This document shows, piece after piece, positions 7,482 to 15,891 of a DNA stretch of 64,000 bases. Location: contig NZ_SNUT01000005.1 in assembly GCF_012027615.1 (NCBI RefSeq), forward strand, positions 183,758 to 247,757, read 5' to 3'. The position numbers were made by a program, and so were the translations under genes. The notes beneath the pieces were generated by a model. The model did no database searches. It was not told the origin of the DNA and saw only the letters and a program-made list of their open reading frames with translations. Source of the stretch: Thermococcus sp. 21S7. GTDB taxonomy: Archaea > Methanobacteriota_B > Thermococci > Thermococcales > Thermococcaceae. How positions within the stretch are numbered: the stretch's first letter is position 1; the number at the start of each line of letters is the position of its first letter.

Positions 7482-7835
7482 TCACACACCCCCCACGAGG
7501 ATGAACAGGATTATGGCACCGAGTCCGAGGTACCAGAGGATGTAGTCCCTGACGTCTCCGGTGTGCATTCTCATGAGCACGTCGTAGTAGCCCTTCAGCG
7601 CCTCGATGAAGCCCCAGTATATGTCGCCGGCCCTTACGCGGATTTCCTCCACGTCCTCAACCTTGTTGCCGCTCAGGAAGGGCTTCACCTGGTCGGTGTT
7701 CGGCTTGTAGCTCCTGTTTCCGCGCGAATAGATGAGGTAACCGATGATGGCGAAGATCACCAGGAACACCAGCCAGACTATCGGGTTCCAGAATCCCGAC
7801 GGGGAGTTCAGTGTAAGACTCTCAATCCAGGTCAT
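7482..7835 (-). CDS. Membrane-bound hydrogenase paralogue, subunit I
   Basis: 117 residues: one hydrophobic segment near the N-terminus (about 20-40), a soluble stretch containing VKPFLSGNKVEDVEEIRVRAGDIYWGFIEALKGYYDVL, and a C-terminal hydrophobic segment. This arrangement matches MbhI, which in the P. furiosus complex bridges the antiporter-like half and the hydrogenase half. It is equivalent to the gene at 15892. Start ATG 7835 overlaps the H stop and follows GGGGTGGT. Confidence 0.8.
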   Translation of the reverse strand: MTWIESLTLNSPSGFWNPIVWLVFLVIFAIIGYLIYSRGNRSYKPNTDQVKPFLSGNKVEDVEEIRVRAGDIYWGFIEALKGYYDVLMRMHTGDVRDYILWYLGLGAIILFILVGGV

Positions 7836-9385
7836 AGTATACCACCCCACGTCTGGTAGCTGCCCAGCTTCAGCAGCGCGTCAACCGCCGGGTAGACAAG
7901 CTTGTCCAGCACAACGTTCGGGAACAGACCGAACAGCAGACACAGCGCCGCCAGGATGAGCATCGCCACTACCATGCTCCTTGGAACCTCCGTTACCTCC
8001 TCGTACTTCTTGACCGGCGGTCCGAGGAAGGCTGAGGCAAAGACCTTGACGAACGAAGCCAGCGTCAGTACGCTCGTGACCATTGCGAATATCGCGAATA
8101 TCGGGCTCAGCTGGTAGGACGTCTCGTAGATGAGGAATTTGCTCGCGAAGCCGTTGAAGGGCGGTATTCCGGATATTGCCGCGGCACCTACTATGAAGGC
8201 TATCGTGGTGTAGGGCATCTTCCTCGCCAAGCCGCCCATCTCGTTGAGGTTTCTCGTTCCGGTGACGTAGAAGAGCGCTCCGGCGGTCATGAGGAGGAGG
8301 CTCTTGTAGATGATGTGGTTGATTATGTGGAATATACCTCCGGCCATCGCGTCCCTTCCGAAGGCGGCTAGTTTTGCCGGATCGTTGAGAACGGCTAAGC
8401 CAACGCCAACGCCGAGGAGCATGTAGCCGGTCTGCGAAATCGCGTGGTAGCTCATGAGCCTCTTGACGTCCTTCTGGACGAGGGCCATCGTAACGCCGAT
8501 GAACATGGTGAGCACTCCAAGGACGCACATTATCCAGCCGACGCTGCTCATTCCCGAGCTAACCTTGCCGAAGAGGCTGAAGCTCACCCTGAAGAGGGCG
8601 TAGAGGCTCGCGTAGGTCGCCACTAGGAGCGTGGGGTTGATTCCCGAGGGAACCTCCGTGTACGCGTCTGGAACCCAGTGGTGGGTCGGTACCGAACCGC
8701 ACTTCATCGCGAAGGACGTGAAGAGTATTCCGAGGGCGATTATGTCAACGGTGTTGAACCCTATCTGGGTGCTCAGGTAGGCTATGTTGAGGTTCCCGTA
8801 CTGGCCGTAGAGCAGGCCGATTGAGAACAGCACCATCAGCGAAGCGACCGCGCTGACTATGAGGTACTTGATTCCTGCCTCGCTTGCCTCACCGCGATAG
8901 TTTCTGAAGCCAACCAGGGCCGAACCGGCTATTCCGGCTATCTCCAGGAACACGAAGAGGTTGAACAGGTCTCCAGTCAGAACCATGCCGAGGATTCCGA
9001 CCTCTAGGAGGAGGAGCAGCGCGTAGTACTTCTCAAGGCCCGTTTCGTTCCTCACGTGGCTGTATGAGTACATCGCCCCGATGAAGCTCATGAGCGTTGC
9101 GGAGAGCGCCATGAAGGCCCCTATTGCGTCGACCTCGAATATTATCCTTATCGGAACCCTGTACCCTGAGGGCAGAACGAGGTGCGGGCTGTCCGCTCCG
9201 AAGACGTACACCATCATCCCCTGGGCGAGCACCTCCCTGACGAGGAGGAGCGCCATCCCCAGCGTCACGCCGGTGATTATCATTGCCCAGACTGCTGGAG
9301 CACTGCCCTTTTTCTTGAGCAGGGGAGCCACGAACGCCCCGAAGAGGGGTACGGCTATCATGAGTGCGGGCAGGTGCTCGATCAT
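7832..9385 (-). CDS. Membrane-bound hydrogenase paralogue, subunit H (MrpD-type ion pump)
   Basis: 517 residues, about fourteen hydrophobic segments, homologous to MrpD and complex I NuoL/M/N. Conserved pieces include the pump core LLLLEVGILGMVLTGDLFNLFVFLEI, AMKCGSVPTHHWVPDAYTEVPSGI and DVKRLMSYHAISQTGYMLLG, containing the Glu, Lys and His of the proton path. Only one such pump is present in this operon, against two in the sulfane reductase Mbs as I recall it, which supports a hydrogenase. Start ATG 9385 overlaps the G stop by four bases. Confidence 0.92.
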   Translation of the reverse strand: MIEHLPALMIAVPLFGAFVAPLLKKKGSAPAVWAMIITGVTLGMALLLVREVLAQGMMVYVFGADSPHLVLPSGYRVPIRIIFEVDAIGAFMALSATLMSFIGAMYSYSHVRNETGLEKYYALLLLLEVGILGMVLTGDLFNLFVFLEIAGIAGSALVGFRNYRGEASEAGIKYLIVSAVASLMVLFSIGLLYGQYGNLNIAYLSTQIGFNTVDIIALGILFTSFAMKCGSVPTHHWVPDAYTEVPSGINPTLLVATYASLYALFRVSFSLFGKVSSGMSSVGWIMCVLGVLTMFIGVTMALVQKDVKRLMSYHAISQTGYMLLGVGVGLAVLNDPAKLAAFGRDAMAGGIFHIINHIIYKSLLLMTAGALFYVTGTRNLNEMGGLARKMPYTTIAFIVGAAAISGIPPFNGFASKFLIYETSYQLSPIFAIFAMVTSVLTLASFVKVFASAFLGPPVKKYEEVTEVPRSMVVAMLILAALCLLFGLFPNVVLDKLVYPAVDALLKLGSYQTWGGIL

Positions 9386-9747
9386 CCTTTCAGCCTCCTG
9401 ATCTTTGTAACGTCAAGGGTTCCGTAGTGTTCGTAGATGTTGACGGCGAAGGCCAGCATCAGGGCCGAGACGGCGACGCCTATGACGATGCTCGTCAGCG
9501 TGAGCGCCTGGGGCGTCGGCAGAACCATGTTGTTGACGGCCTCCTTCGGTGCCATCGTGTATATCGGGGCGTAGGCGCCTTTGACGTAGCCTAGGGCGAT
9601 TAGGAACAGGTTGACGGCTCCCTCAAGGATTTCAATGCCTATGACGACCTTGATGAGGTTCCGCTTGAAGCCTATCGTGTAGAACCCCACCGCCAGCAGG
9701 AGCGCCACGACTATGAACGGGAGGTTGACTAGAATCACGTTATTCAT
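9382..9747 (-). CDS. Membrane-bound hydrogenase paralogue, subunit G (MrpC/NuoK type)
   Basis: 121 residues with three hydrophobic segments, homologous to MrpC and NuoK: YTIGFKRNLIKVVIGIEILEGAVNLFLIALGY contains the intramembrane Glu typical of this subunit, and ALTLTSIVIGVAVSALMLAFAVNIYEHYGTLD is the characteristic third helix and tail. It overlaps F by 8 bp. Part of the ion-translocating module. Confidence 0.92.
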   Translation of the reverse strand: MNNVILVNLPFIVVALLLAVGFYTIGFKRNLIKVVIGIEILEGAVNLFLIALGYVKGAYAPIYTMAPKEAVNNMVLPTPQALTLTSIVIGVAVSALMLAFAVNIYEHYGTLDVTKIRRLKG

Positions 9748-10207
9748 CCTTCCTCACCCCCAGGAGGAGGTAGAACACCAGGATTATGCTGGTCAATCCG
9801 GCAAAAACCTTCGTTCCAACGAATATGTTCATATACGGCAGCGTTCCGCCCGTGTTCAGGTAGCCGGGGTTTATCCCTAGAGGGGTCGGGTCTCCGAAGA
9901 GCGGGAACCCGCTGTTGGCTATGACGTTCCTGAAGAAGGTGTATCCCATGAAGCCGAGGGTTGCCACTCCCAGGAATCCGAGGGCGCCGATGCTCTCAAA
10001 GGCGCTCAGGGGCACCTTCTTGAACCGCTCCCTTATCACCCTGTCCTCGCACGCGACTATGAGGAGTGCCAGGCCGCTGGCGAAAACAGCTCCTCCTTGG
10101 AAGCCGCCTCCCGGCGTAAGGTGACCGTGGAGGATGATGTAGGCTCCGAACGTCAGTATGAGCGCCGTCAGGTACCTGGTGGTCGTCTTGATGATGAGGG
10201 TCGTCAT
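9740..10207 (-). CDS. Membrane-bound hydrogenase paralogue, subunit F (MrpB type)
   Basis: 155 residues, four hydrophobic segments. The family hallmark GHLTPGGGFQGGAVFASGLALL is complete, preceded by LTALILTFGAYIILH. MrpB-type subunits belong to the cation-handling part of Mrp antiporters and of Mbh. The stop overlaps the G start and the ATG overlaps the E stop. Confidence 0.92.
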   Translation of the reverse strand: MTTLIIKTTTRYLTALILTFGAYIILHGHLTPGGGFQGGAVFASGLALLIVACEDRVIRERFKKVPLSAFESIGALGFLGVATLGFMGYTFFRNVIANSGFPLFGDPTPLGINPGYLNTGGTLPYMNIFVGTKVFAGLTSIILVFYLLLGVRKDE

Positions 10208-10476
10208 GCTTTCACCTCCCTCCTTCTGAGGGCCATCAGCACGCCCGCAACCGCGGTGAACAGTACAGTGGCCTCTCCGAGGGTATCGAAACCCCTGTAG
10301 TCGAAGACTATGCTGGTGACGACGTTGTTTGACGATGCCTCCTCCTGCGCGTGCCCGATGAAGTAGGAGTCCATCTCGGTGTGAACCGGCTCACCGAAGG
10401 GCCTGAGGCTCGCCGCTGCCACCAGAAGGAACAGAGTGAAGCCTATGAACGCGAAGAGGCCGAGGGCTCTCCTCAT
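10204..10476 (-). CDS. Membrane-bound hydrogenase paralogue, subunit E
   Basis: 90 residues with two hydrophobic segments flanking a loop (PFGEPVHTEMDSYFIGHAQEEASSNNVVTSIVFDYRGFDTLGEATVLF). The loop-plus-VTSIVFDYRGFDTLGE pattern is that of MbhE, which corresponds to the C-terminal part of MrpA. ATG 10476 overlaps the D stop as ATGA. Confidence 0.88.
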   Translation of the reverse strand: MRRALGLFAFIGFTLFLLVAAASLRPFGEPVHTEMDSYFIGHAQEEASSNNVVTSIVFDYRGFDTLGEATVLFTAVAGVLMALRRREVKA

Positions 10477-10736
10477 TCTATCACCTCCTCGTCGGTGGTT
10501 TTCTTGATCGCCAGCAGGTACATCGCGGTTGTAAGGCACGCCCCAACTCCAGCCTCCGCTATCGCGACGTCCGGTGCCTGCAGTATGTAGAACTCCAGCG
10601 AGAGTATCAGGCTGAACACTGCCATCGCGATGACGGCCGAGACCAGGTTCTTGAACCTCACGGCGGCTATCGCCGCTATCAGAAGCCCCAGCCCCGCCAT
10701 AACTTGAAGCGCCCAGAAGAGTTCCTCGAAGTTCAT
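10473..10736 (-). CDS. Membrane-bound hydrogenase paralogue, subunit D
   Basis: 87 residues, three hydrophobic segments; AVIAMAVFSLILSLEFYILQAPDVAIAEAGVGACLTTAMYLLAI is the conserved segment shared by MbhD and the C-terminal region of MrpA. The acidic residues in APDVAIAEA are the likely ion-path residues. ATG 10736 overlaps the C stop. Confidence 0.88.
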   Translation of the reverse strand: MNFEELFWALQVMAGLGLLIAAIAAVRFKNLVSAVIAMAVFSLILSLEFYILQAPDVAIAEAGVGACLTTAMYLLAIKKTTDEEVIE

Positions 10737-11086
10737 AGGCGACCCTCCAGCTCGTCTATAACCGCCCCGTAGGGCAGTATTCCCGACTTCCTGGCGGCCC
10801 TGCCGAGGGCGTGCGCTCCAACAGGGTTCGTGAGGACGAGGAATATGACCACCAGCGCCGAGTGTATCCCTATGGTTATCCACGAGGGGTCCTTCTCAAC
10901 CCAGAAGTAGCTGTATATCGCGTAGGTAACCGTGGCGAGGACTATGAATATCGTACCGAAGGTCGTGCATTTGGTTGCCGCGTGTATCCTTGTGTAGACA
11001 TCGGGGAAGCGGAGGAGGCCTATGCTGGCCAGCAGGTTGAAGATGACCCCTATTGCCAGGAAGATTCCGATGAGCCACTCTATCAT
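10733..11086 (-). CDS. Membrane-bound hydrogenase paralogue, subunit C (MrpG type)
   Basis: 117 residues with three hydrophobic segments. The MrpG signature RFPDVYTRIHAATKCTTFGTIFIVLAT is clear, followed by the family's TNPVGAHALGRAA motif. It is part of the sodium/proton antiporter-like module. ATG 11086 overlaps the B stop. Confidence 0.92.
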   Translation of the reverse strand: MIEWLIGIFLAIGVIFNLLASIGLLRFPDVYTRIHAATKCTTFGTIFIVLATVTYAIYSYFWVEKDPSWITIGIHSALVVIFLVLTNPVGAHALGRAARKSGILPYGAVIDELEGRL

Positions 11087-11382
11087 GAGTCCTCCCCCTC
11101 TTCAGTGTAGATAACCCCGACCCTCTTCTTGACCAGATAGCGGGCTATGTAGAGGGTCGCGATGTAGCTCAGAACCGCGTAGACGAGAGCGACATCAATG
11201 AAAACCGCCTGCCTGGTTATGACGCCGTATGCGACCATCGCTCCGGCGGTGGTTGTCGTCATGGAATCCAGGGCGACGGCCCTGTCAGGTATCGTCGGCC
11301 CGGCCAGGAGCCTTATGAGCGTCAGAGTTGCCGAAAACAGCAGCAGTATCATTGCCCACATGAACATCCCGTCTATCGTCAT
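11083..11382 (-). CDS. Membrane-bound hydrogenase paralogue, subunit B (MrpF type)
   Basis: 99 residues, three hydrophobic segments; RLLAGPTIPDRAVALDSMTTTTAG is the MrpF hallmark. ATG 11382 overlaps the A stop; the frame is open further upstream but only into the A gene. The C-terminal tail (KKRVGVIYTEEGEDS) is longer than in the paralogue at 19501. Confidence 0.9.
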   Translation of the reverse strand: MTIDGMFMWAMILLLFSATLTLIRLLAGPTIPDRAVALDSMTTTTAGAMVAYGVITRQAVFIDVALVYAVLSYIATLYIARYLVKKRVGVIYTEEGEDS

Positions 11383-11882
11383 TCCGCAATCCTCCTTGCC
11401 CATTTTGGAAGGTACCCACACAGCTCCTCCGGCGTGGGCTTCTCCTTTCCGGGCGGCACGTTTATCCAGTGAACGTAGAAGTTGCCCTCCTCGTCTATCT
11501 CCAGGGTGAATGTTCCAGGCGTCAAGGTTATCGAGTTGGCCAGAAGAGTCCTGCTCTCATCCCGGGTCAGGTCGGGGGATATCTTGACTATTCCGGGTCT
11601 TATCTTGCCGGTTATGACCCTGTATGCAACGTCCAGGTTCGCTTTTGCCATGGCGAAGAAGAACGGCCCTATTGCGTAGACTATGAAGAGAAGCCACCTC
11701 TTTGGGTTGAAGAAGTAGCTCACCTTTTCGTCCATGACGTCCTTTGTGGCGTAGCCTATGATGGCCGCTATTACAATCCCTGCAACCAGCTCCCCCGGAC
11801 TCCAAGCAATGACTTTGCCGGAGCCCGCTGTGAGGAGCAGATAGACGATAAGGGACCACAGGAACGGTGCGGCAAACCCCAT
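11379..11882 (-). CDS. Membrane-bound hydrogenase paralogue, subunit A (MrpE type)
   Basis: 167 residues, first gene of the second hydrogenase operon. Two or three hydrophobic segments are followed by the MrpE domain: LDVAYRVITGKIRPGIVKISPDL, LLANSITLTPGTFTLEIDEEGNFYVHWINV. ATG 11882 follows GGTGGG. A promoter with a SurR-type site lies 75-115 bp upstream. Confidence 0.92.
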   Translation of the reverse strand: MGFAAPFLWSLIVYLLLTAGSGKVIAWSPGELVAGIVIAAIIGYATKDVMDEKVSYFFNPKRWLLFIVYAIGPFFFAMAKANLDVAYRVITGKIRPGIVKISPDLTRDESRTLLANSITLTPGTFTLEIDEEGNFYVHWINVPPGKEKPTPEELCGYLPKWARRIAE

Positions 11883-11954
11883 TTTCCCACCTCAACTTTA
11901 GGTTTTAAACCCTTATCGGGCGTATTTTCCCGAAATCTCAATTGAGCATTGGCT

Positions 11955-11995
11955 AAATCTTTATAAATGGATTTCTAAAACAAATGGTTGACAAC
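11955..11995 (-). promoter_or_regulatory. Promoter of second hydrogenase operon with SurR-type site
   Basis: On the minus strand GTTGTCAACCATTTGTT (11979-11995) matches the extended SurR consensus GTTn3AACn5GTT exactly. Directly downstream is a TATA box, TTTATAAAG (11959-11967), which would place transcription start near 11935 and a leader of about 50 nt before the A gene. In Pyrococcus SurR activates hydrogenase genes when sulfur is absent and releases DNA when oxidised by sulfur; the same control is inferred here. Confidence 0.7.
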
Positions 11996-12132
11996 CTGAA
12001 ATTTGACAAATAGAAACAGCACAATGCTTTACATAAGTACAAAAAACGGCTCTTCGTAGTATGTTCTTGGATACGAATGTTCAGAAAAGAGCATTAGAAA
12101 CCACAGAGGAAAACGTAAGAAAAGGAATGTGA
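11996..12132. other. Spacer between the two hydrogenase operons
   Basis: AT-rich, no credible gene on either strand. It holds an imperfect inverted repeat, GGCTCTTCGTA against TACGAA...AAGAGC (about 12049-12094), which could act in 3'-end formation of the upstream operon or be a remnant of older sequence. I see nothing else. Confidence 0.4.
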
Positions 12133-12558
12133 CTATTTGGAACCTTCTTTCTTAGCCGCTTCCTTTGCCTTTTTCTGCTCCTCCAGCTTCTTTTTGAGCT
12201 CCGCTATCTCATCCTCCTTGAACCAGCGGAGATTGTCGTCGTACTTATCGTCCGTCGCCAGCAGGAACTCGTCGCTCATCTCCAGGGCCTTCACAGGGCA
12301 GACGTCCACGCACTGCTGGCAGAAGACGCACCTTCCGAGCCAGAAGGTGACCTTCCTGACCTCCGGGACGTACTCTATGACCCCTGCCGGGCAGACCATG
12401 ACGCAGAGCCTGCAGCCAACGCACTTGTCAGGGTAGTAGACGAGCTTGCCCCTGAAGCCCTCAGGGGTTGGAACCGGCTCGCTCGCAGGAAACGGGTTGG
12501 TTGCCGGCTTCTTGAACAGGTTGCCCAGCACCGTCGATAGCGTTGGCGGAACCTTCAT
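12133..12558 (-). CDS. mbhN: Membrane-bound hydrogenase subunit N (ferredoxin-like)
   Basis: 141 residues, last gene of the upstream hydrogenase operon. Two 4Fe-4S motifs, CVGCRLCVMVCP and CVFCQQCVDVCP, separated by the usual spacing and followed directly by VKALEMSDEFL. It accepts electrons from reduced ferredoxin and passes them to subunit J. The C-terminus is rich in Lys/Glu. It overlaps subunit M by four bases. Confidence 0.92.
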   Translation of the reverse strand: MKVPPTLSTVLGNLFKKPATNPFPASEPVPTPEGFRGKLVYYPDKCVGCRLCVMVCPAGVIEYVPEVRKVTFWLGRCVFCQQCVDVCPVKALEMSDEFLLATDDKYDDNLRWFKEDEIAELKKKLEEQKKAKEAAKKEGSK

Positions 12559-13544
12559 GCTATCACCCCCAGGGTGTCTATCGCCAGCAGCAGTGCCCCC
12601 ACTATTGCCGCCGGAAGCATCCTCGTCCAGAACAGGCCCACAGCCTGGTTTATTCTGAGCCTTCCGGTTACCGCTCTGAAGACGCTCATGCTCACGAAGA
12701 GAACGGCGAAGACCTTGAGGGTGTGGAAGAGCAGGTCAACGACTATCGCGGTAATTCCGCTGAGTCCGAGGTAGCCCGAGATGCCCCAGGGGAAGAATAT
12801 GGCCACGACGAGGCTTGCGCTCACGAAGGCCTTTATCGCGTTGGCAAGCTCGAAGAGGGCCAGGTGCCTTCCGCTGTACTCCGCCATCGTTCCCTCGGCG
12901 AGCTCGGTCTCGGCCTCTGGGATGTCGAAGTAACCGACCTCGATCTCGCTGGCTAGCCAGGCCATGAAGACAAAGAGCAGTATGAAAGTTCCTATGATGC
13001 TCAGGGGGGTTCCAAGCTCCCAGACGTTGTGCTCGTAGAAGGTGCCCATGCTGAACGGCTTTGTAACGCCGAGATCGCTGAGGCGCCAGAGTATGGTGAA
13101 GAGAGCCAGCATCATCGGCCCTTCCCTGGAGACGAGGACTATCATCTCCCTCTGGGCGCCTATCTGGGCGTAGGGGGAGCCGGAGCTAACGGCACCGACG
13201 ACCCTGAGGAAGCCGATTAGGGTCAGCAGGTATATAAAGAGTATCACGTCGCCCTTGGTTCCGAAGATGGGTTCAAACCCGAGCGGGGTGTAGGCGAGCA
13301 GGGCGATGGAGGTGGCGAGGGCCAGCACCGGGGCCAGCTCGAAGAACCTGTTGGCGTCCCTCGGGATTATGGACTCCTTGCCCACCAGCTTCAGGAAGTC
13401 GTAGAACGGCTGGAGCAGCGGAGGACCCATCCTGCGCTGCATCCTCGCAACCAGTTTCCTGTCTATCCCTCCCCAGAGCAGTGAGGCTAAGGATACGTAA
13501 GCGTAAACTCCCAGGAATCCGAGCGTTGCATAGATGACGTTCAT
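12555..13544 (-). CDS. mbhM: Membrane-bound hydrogenase subunit M (NuoH type)
   Basis: 329 residues with about eight hydrophobic segments. The GGIDRKLVARMQRRMGPPLLQPFYD loop, GAQREMIVLVSREGPM and the acidic YFDIPEAETELAEGTMAEYSGRHLAL loop are the NuoH/MbhM signatures. It anchors the peripheral catalytic arm to the membrane. Here the start overlaps the stop of L directly (ATGA), unlike the paralogous operon, where an insertion separates them. Confidence 0.93.
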   Translation of the reverse strand: MNVIYATLGFLGVYAYVSLASLLWGGIDRKLVARMQRRMGPPLLQPFYDFLKLVGKESIIPRDANRFFELAPVLALATSIALLAYTPLGFEPIFGTKGDVILFIYLLTLIGFLRVVGAVSSGSPYAQIGAQREMIVLVSREGPMMLALFTILWRLSDLGVTKPFSMGTFYEHNVWELGTPLSIIGTFILLFVFMAWLASEIEVGYFDIPEAETELAEGTMAEYSGRHLALFELANAIKAFVSASLVVAIFFPWGISGYLGLSGITAIVVDLLFHTLKVFAVLFVSMSVFRAVTGRLRINQAVGLFWTRMLPAAIVGALLLAIDTLGVIA

Positions 13545-14836
13545 AGGACACCACCCCTCGGGCAGCCTACTCCGACAACTTCGGGTTTCGCCTTAACGTT
13601 CGGGTTCAGCTCCCTGGTTTTCTCTATCGAGAGCCTCAGGAGGTCTCTCTCGGTGAGGACCTTCTTTCTCCCTGTGTTAGCATCCACCACCGCGACCCTG
13701 TCGGTACAGCTCAGGCACGGGTCTATCGAGGCTATTGCAACCGGAACGTCCGCCACCTGCTCGCCGACCAGCGCCCTGGCTATCGCGAACAGGTTCGGGA
13801 AGGTGGGTTCGCGCATCTTCCACTTCGCCGGAATGTCCTTGCCCTTCTGGGCCATGACGTAGTGGACAAGCTCACCGCGCGGAGCCTCGTACCTGCCTAT
13901 TCCCTCCCCCTCGGCTTTCTTGAGCTGGAACAGGAGGGTGTTGTCCTTTGGAACGGCCTTTATCTTGCCCTCCGGCATCTGGTCTATGGCCCTCTCTATT
14001 AGGTCCATGCTCTGCCAGAGTTCCCCAACGCGGACAACCATCCTGTCAAAAACGTCCCCCTTGACAACGCCCGTGAACTCCTTGGGCGTTATCGGCTTCA
14101 CGCCGAGGTCGGGGTAGACGCTCAGCTTCTCGTTGTAGCGGACGTCCCTCTTCACGCCGCTCCCCCTGGCGGTCGGTCCCTGCGCGCTGTACTCGATGGC
14201 TATCCTCTTGGGGATAACCCCGGCATCCCTCAGCCTTGCCTCCACCGTCGGGTCGTAGAGGAATATCTCCTCAATCTTCGGCATGACCTCGTTGCGGTAG
14301 TACTCTATCATGTCGAGTATCGCCCGTACGTGCTTCTCCTCCAGGTCCCTCCTCACACCGCCGATGGTGTTGATGGAGTAGTTGACCCTGTTGCCCCCGA
14401 TGGCCTCTAGGATGTCCATGACGCGCTCGCGGGCGAGCCAGCTGAGGTGCAGAATCGTGTCGTAGCCTATCGCATGGCCAACCACACCTAGGTTGAGCAG
14501 GTGGGAGTGGATTCTCTCCAGCTCGCCGACTATCACGCGGATGTACTCGGCCCTCTCGGGCACCTCTATGCCTGCCATCTCCTCAACGGCTCTGGAATAC
14601 GTGTGGTTGTGGGAGAAGGAGCAGATTCCGCATATTCTCTCCGCTAGGTATAGTATCTGGATGTAGTTCCTTCTCATTGCTATCCATTCGAGTCCCCTGA
14701 GGTTGTAGCCGAGCTTGACGTCGACGTTGATTATCCTCTCTCCGTCGAGCGTGATGATGAACTTCTCAGGCTCCTCCAAGGCCGGGTGAATGGGTCCCAC
14801 TGGAACCTTGACCCAGTACTCAAGTCTCCCGTTCAT
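13541..14836 (-). CDS. mbhL: Membrane-bound hydrogenase large catalytic subunit
   Basis: 431 residues. The NiFe ligands are C69 and C72 in RICGIC and C374 and C377 in DPCLSCTDR. Long stretches such as FIITLDGERIINVDVKLGYN and ERAEYIRVIVGELERIHSHL are what I remember of Pyrococcus MbhL, so this is the canonical ferredoxin-dependent H2-evolving enzyme. The C-terminus ends VVGVGCPRGGVL. It evolves H2 from ferredoxin electrons while the membrane arm moves ions. Start and stop overlap K and M by four bases. Confidence 0.95.
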   Translation of the reverse strand: MNGRLEYWVKVPVGPIHPALEEPEKFIITLDGERIINVDVKLGYNLRGLEWIAMRRNYIQILYLAERICGICSFSHNHTYSRAVEEMAGIEVPERAEYIRVIVGELERIHSHLLNLGVVGHAIGYDTILHLSWLARERVMDILEAIGGNRVNYSINTIGGVRRDLEEKHVRAILDMIEYYRNEVMPKIEEIFLYDPTVEARLRDAGVIPKRIAIEYSAQGPTARGSGVKRDVRYNEKLSVYPDLGVKPITPKEFTGVVKGDVFDRMVVRVGELWQSMDLIERAIDQMPEGKIKAVPKDNTLLFQLKKAEGEGIGRYEAPRGELVHYVMAQKGKDIPAKWKMREPTFPNLFAIARALVGEQVADVPVAIASIDPCLSCTDRVAVVDANTGRKKVLTERDLLRLSIEKTRELNPNVKAKPEVVGVGCPRGGVL

Positions 14837-15357
14837 TTCTTTGCACCCCCTATCTTGTACGGGTGGCCTGCGTTCTTCACCATCTCGGGCTTGATTCCGG
14901 TTTCGTCGAGCCTCAGCGGGTAGATTCCCTCCGGGAAGTCGTCGGGCAGGAAGAGTCTTCTCGGGTCGGGGATTCCCTCGAAGAACAGCCCGAGGAACTC
15001 TTGGTTCTCCCTCTCGTAGGGCAGCGCGCTCGGGAAGACGTCCGTGACCGTGGGCAGTTTTGGGTCGTCCTTGGGAGCGCTAGTGCCTATGATGAGCGAC
15101 AGGCTCTCCCCCTCCTCCCAGAACATCTCCATGTGGTACTTGGCGAGCAGTCTGTCGCCGGCGTCTATTCCTATTATGATGGAGAACTGGGCCTTCGGGT
15201 CGAGTTCCCTGATGAACTTCATGGCGTCGTGGAACTTCTCCCTGTCTATCTCGACCCAGACGCGCCTCTTCGGGTGGGGCATCTTGTTCTCGCTCACCCT
15301 TATCTCGGCCTCGGGGAACCTCTCGCCAAAGACTTTAACGAACTCGTCAACGTTCAT
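14833..15357 (-). CDS. mbhK: Membrane-bound hydrogenase subunit K (NuoC type)
   Basis: 174 residues, soluble. Features: RVWVEIDREKFHDAMKFIRELDPKAQFSIIIGIDAGD in the middle and the NuoC-like tail ENQEFLGLFFEGIPDPRRLFLPDDFPEG. It is the structural partner of the large and small subunits. ATG 15357 overlaps the J stop. Confidence 0.92.
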   Translation of the reverse strand: MNVDEFVKVFGERFPEAEIRVSENKMPHPKRRVWVEIDREKFHDAMKFIRELDPKAQFSIIIGIDAGDRLLAKYHMEMFWEEGESLSLIIGTSAPKDDPKLPTVTDVFPSALPYERENQEFLGLFFEGIPDPRRLFLPDDFPEGIYPLRLDETGIKPEMVKNAGHPYKIGGAKK

Positions 15358-15878
15358 TCTTTGCTCCCCTCCTTACCTTCAATTCTCTCTATCAGCTTCT
15401 GCAGACCGAGCACGACTCCGTAGAGTATCGCCTCGGGCCTCGGCGGACAGCCGGGAACAAAGACGTCCACCGGCATGTGCTTGTCCAGCGGCGCGTTGGT
15501 GAACGGGCTCTCGAAGAACACGCTCCCTCCGGTGGGGCAGGCCCCCACGGCTATGACAACCTTGGGGTCCGGAGTCTGCTCGTAGACCAGCTTGACCCTC
15601 TCAAGGCTCTGGTCGGTCACCGGCCCGGTTACGAGCAGGATGTCCGCGTGCCTCGGTGTTCCAACGAGCTTCACGCCGAAGCGCTCGGCGTCGTACCTCG
15701 GCGTCAGTGCGGCTATTATCTCGATGTCGCAGCCGTTGCAGCTGCCGCTGTTCACGTGGAACACCCAGGGTGATCTTCCTATGTATCTGCAGAGCTTTGA
15801 TATCTCCCTCTCAAGCCTCTCGCGCTCCGAGGAGTTTGAGCTGACATTGGTCTCTGCCCTTGTAACCTTAATCGCCAT
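15354..15878 (-). CDS. mbhJ: Membrane-bound hydrogenase small subunit J (NuoB type)
   Basis: 174 residues. Proximal cluster ligands are seen in SCNGCDIEII (C47, C50), VAVGACPTGGS and VPGCPPRPEAI. A 35-residue N-terminal extension rich in Ser/Glu/Arg precedes the domain. The 13-bp gap to the I gene is the only place in this operon where genes do not touch or overlap. Confidence 0.93.
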   Translation of the reverse strand: MAIKVTRAETNVSSNSSERERLEREISKLCRYIGRSPWVFHVNSGSCNGCDIEIIAALTPRYDAERFGVKLVGTPRHADILLVTGPVTDQSLERVKLVYEQTPDPKVVIAVGACPTGGSVFFESPFTNAPLDKHMPVDVFVPGCPPRPEAILYGVVLGLQKLIERIEGKEGSKE

Positions 15879-15891
15879 TCATCTCACCTCC

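Noticed and set aside
3550..11882. The second hydrogenase operon as the sulfane reductase Mbs/Mbx
   Set aside because: It has a single MrpD-type pump gene, an I-type gene and the Mbh order J-K-L-M-N, and both CxxC pairs are intact. Mbs is remembered as having two pump genes and a changed metal site.
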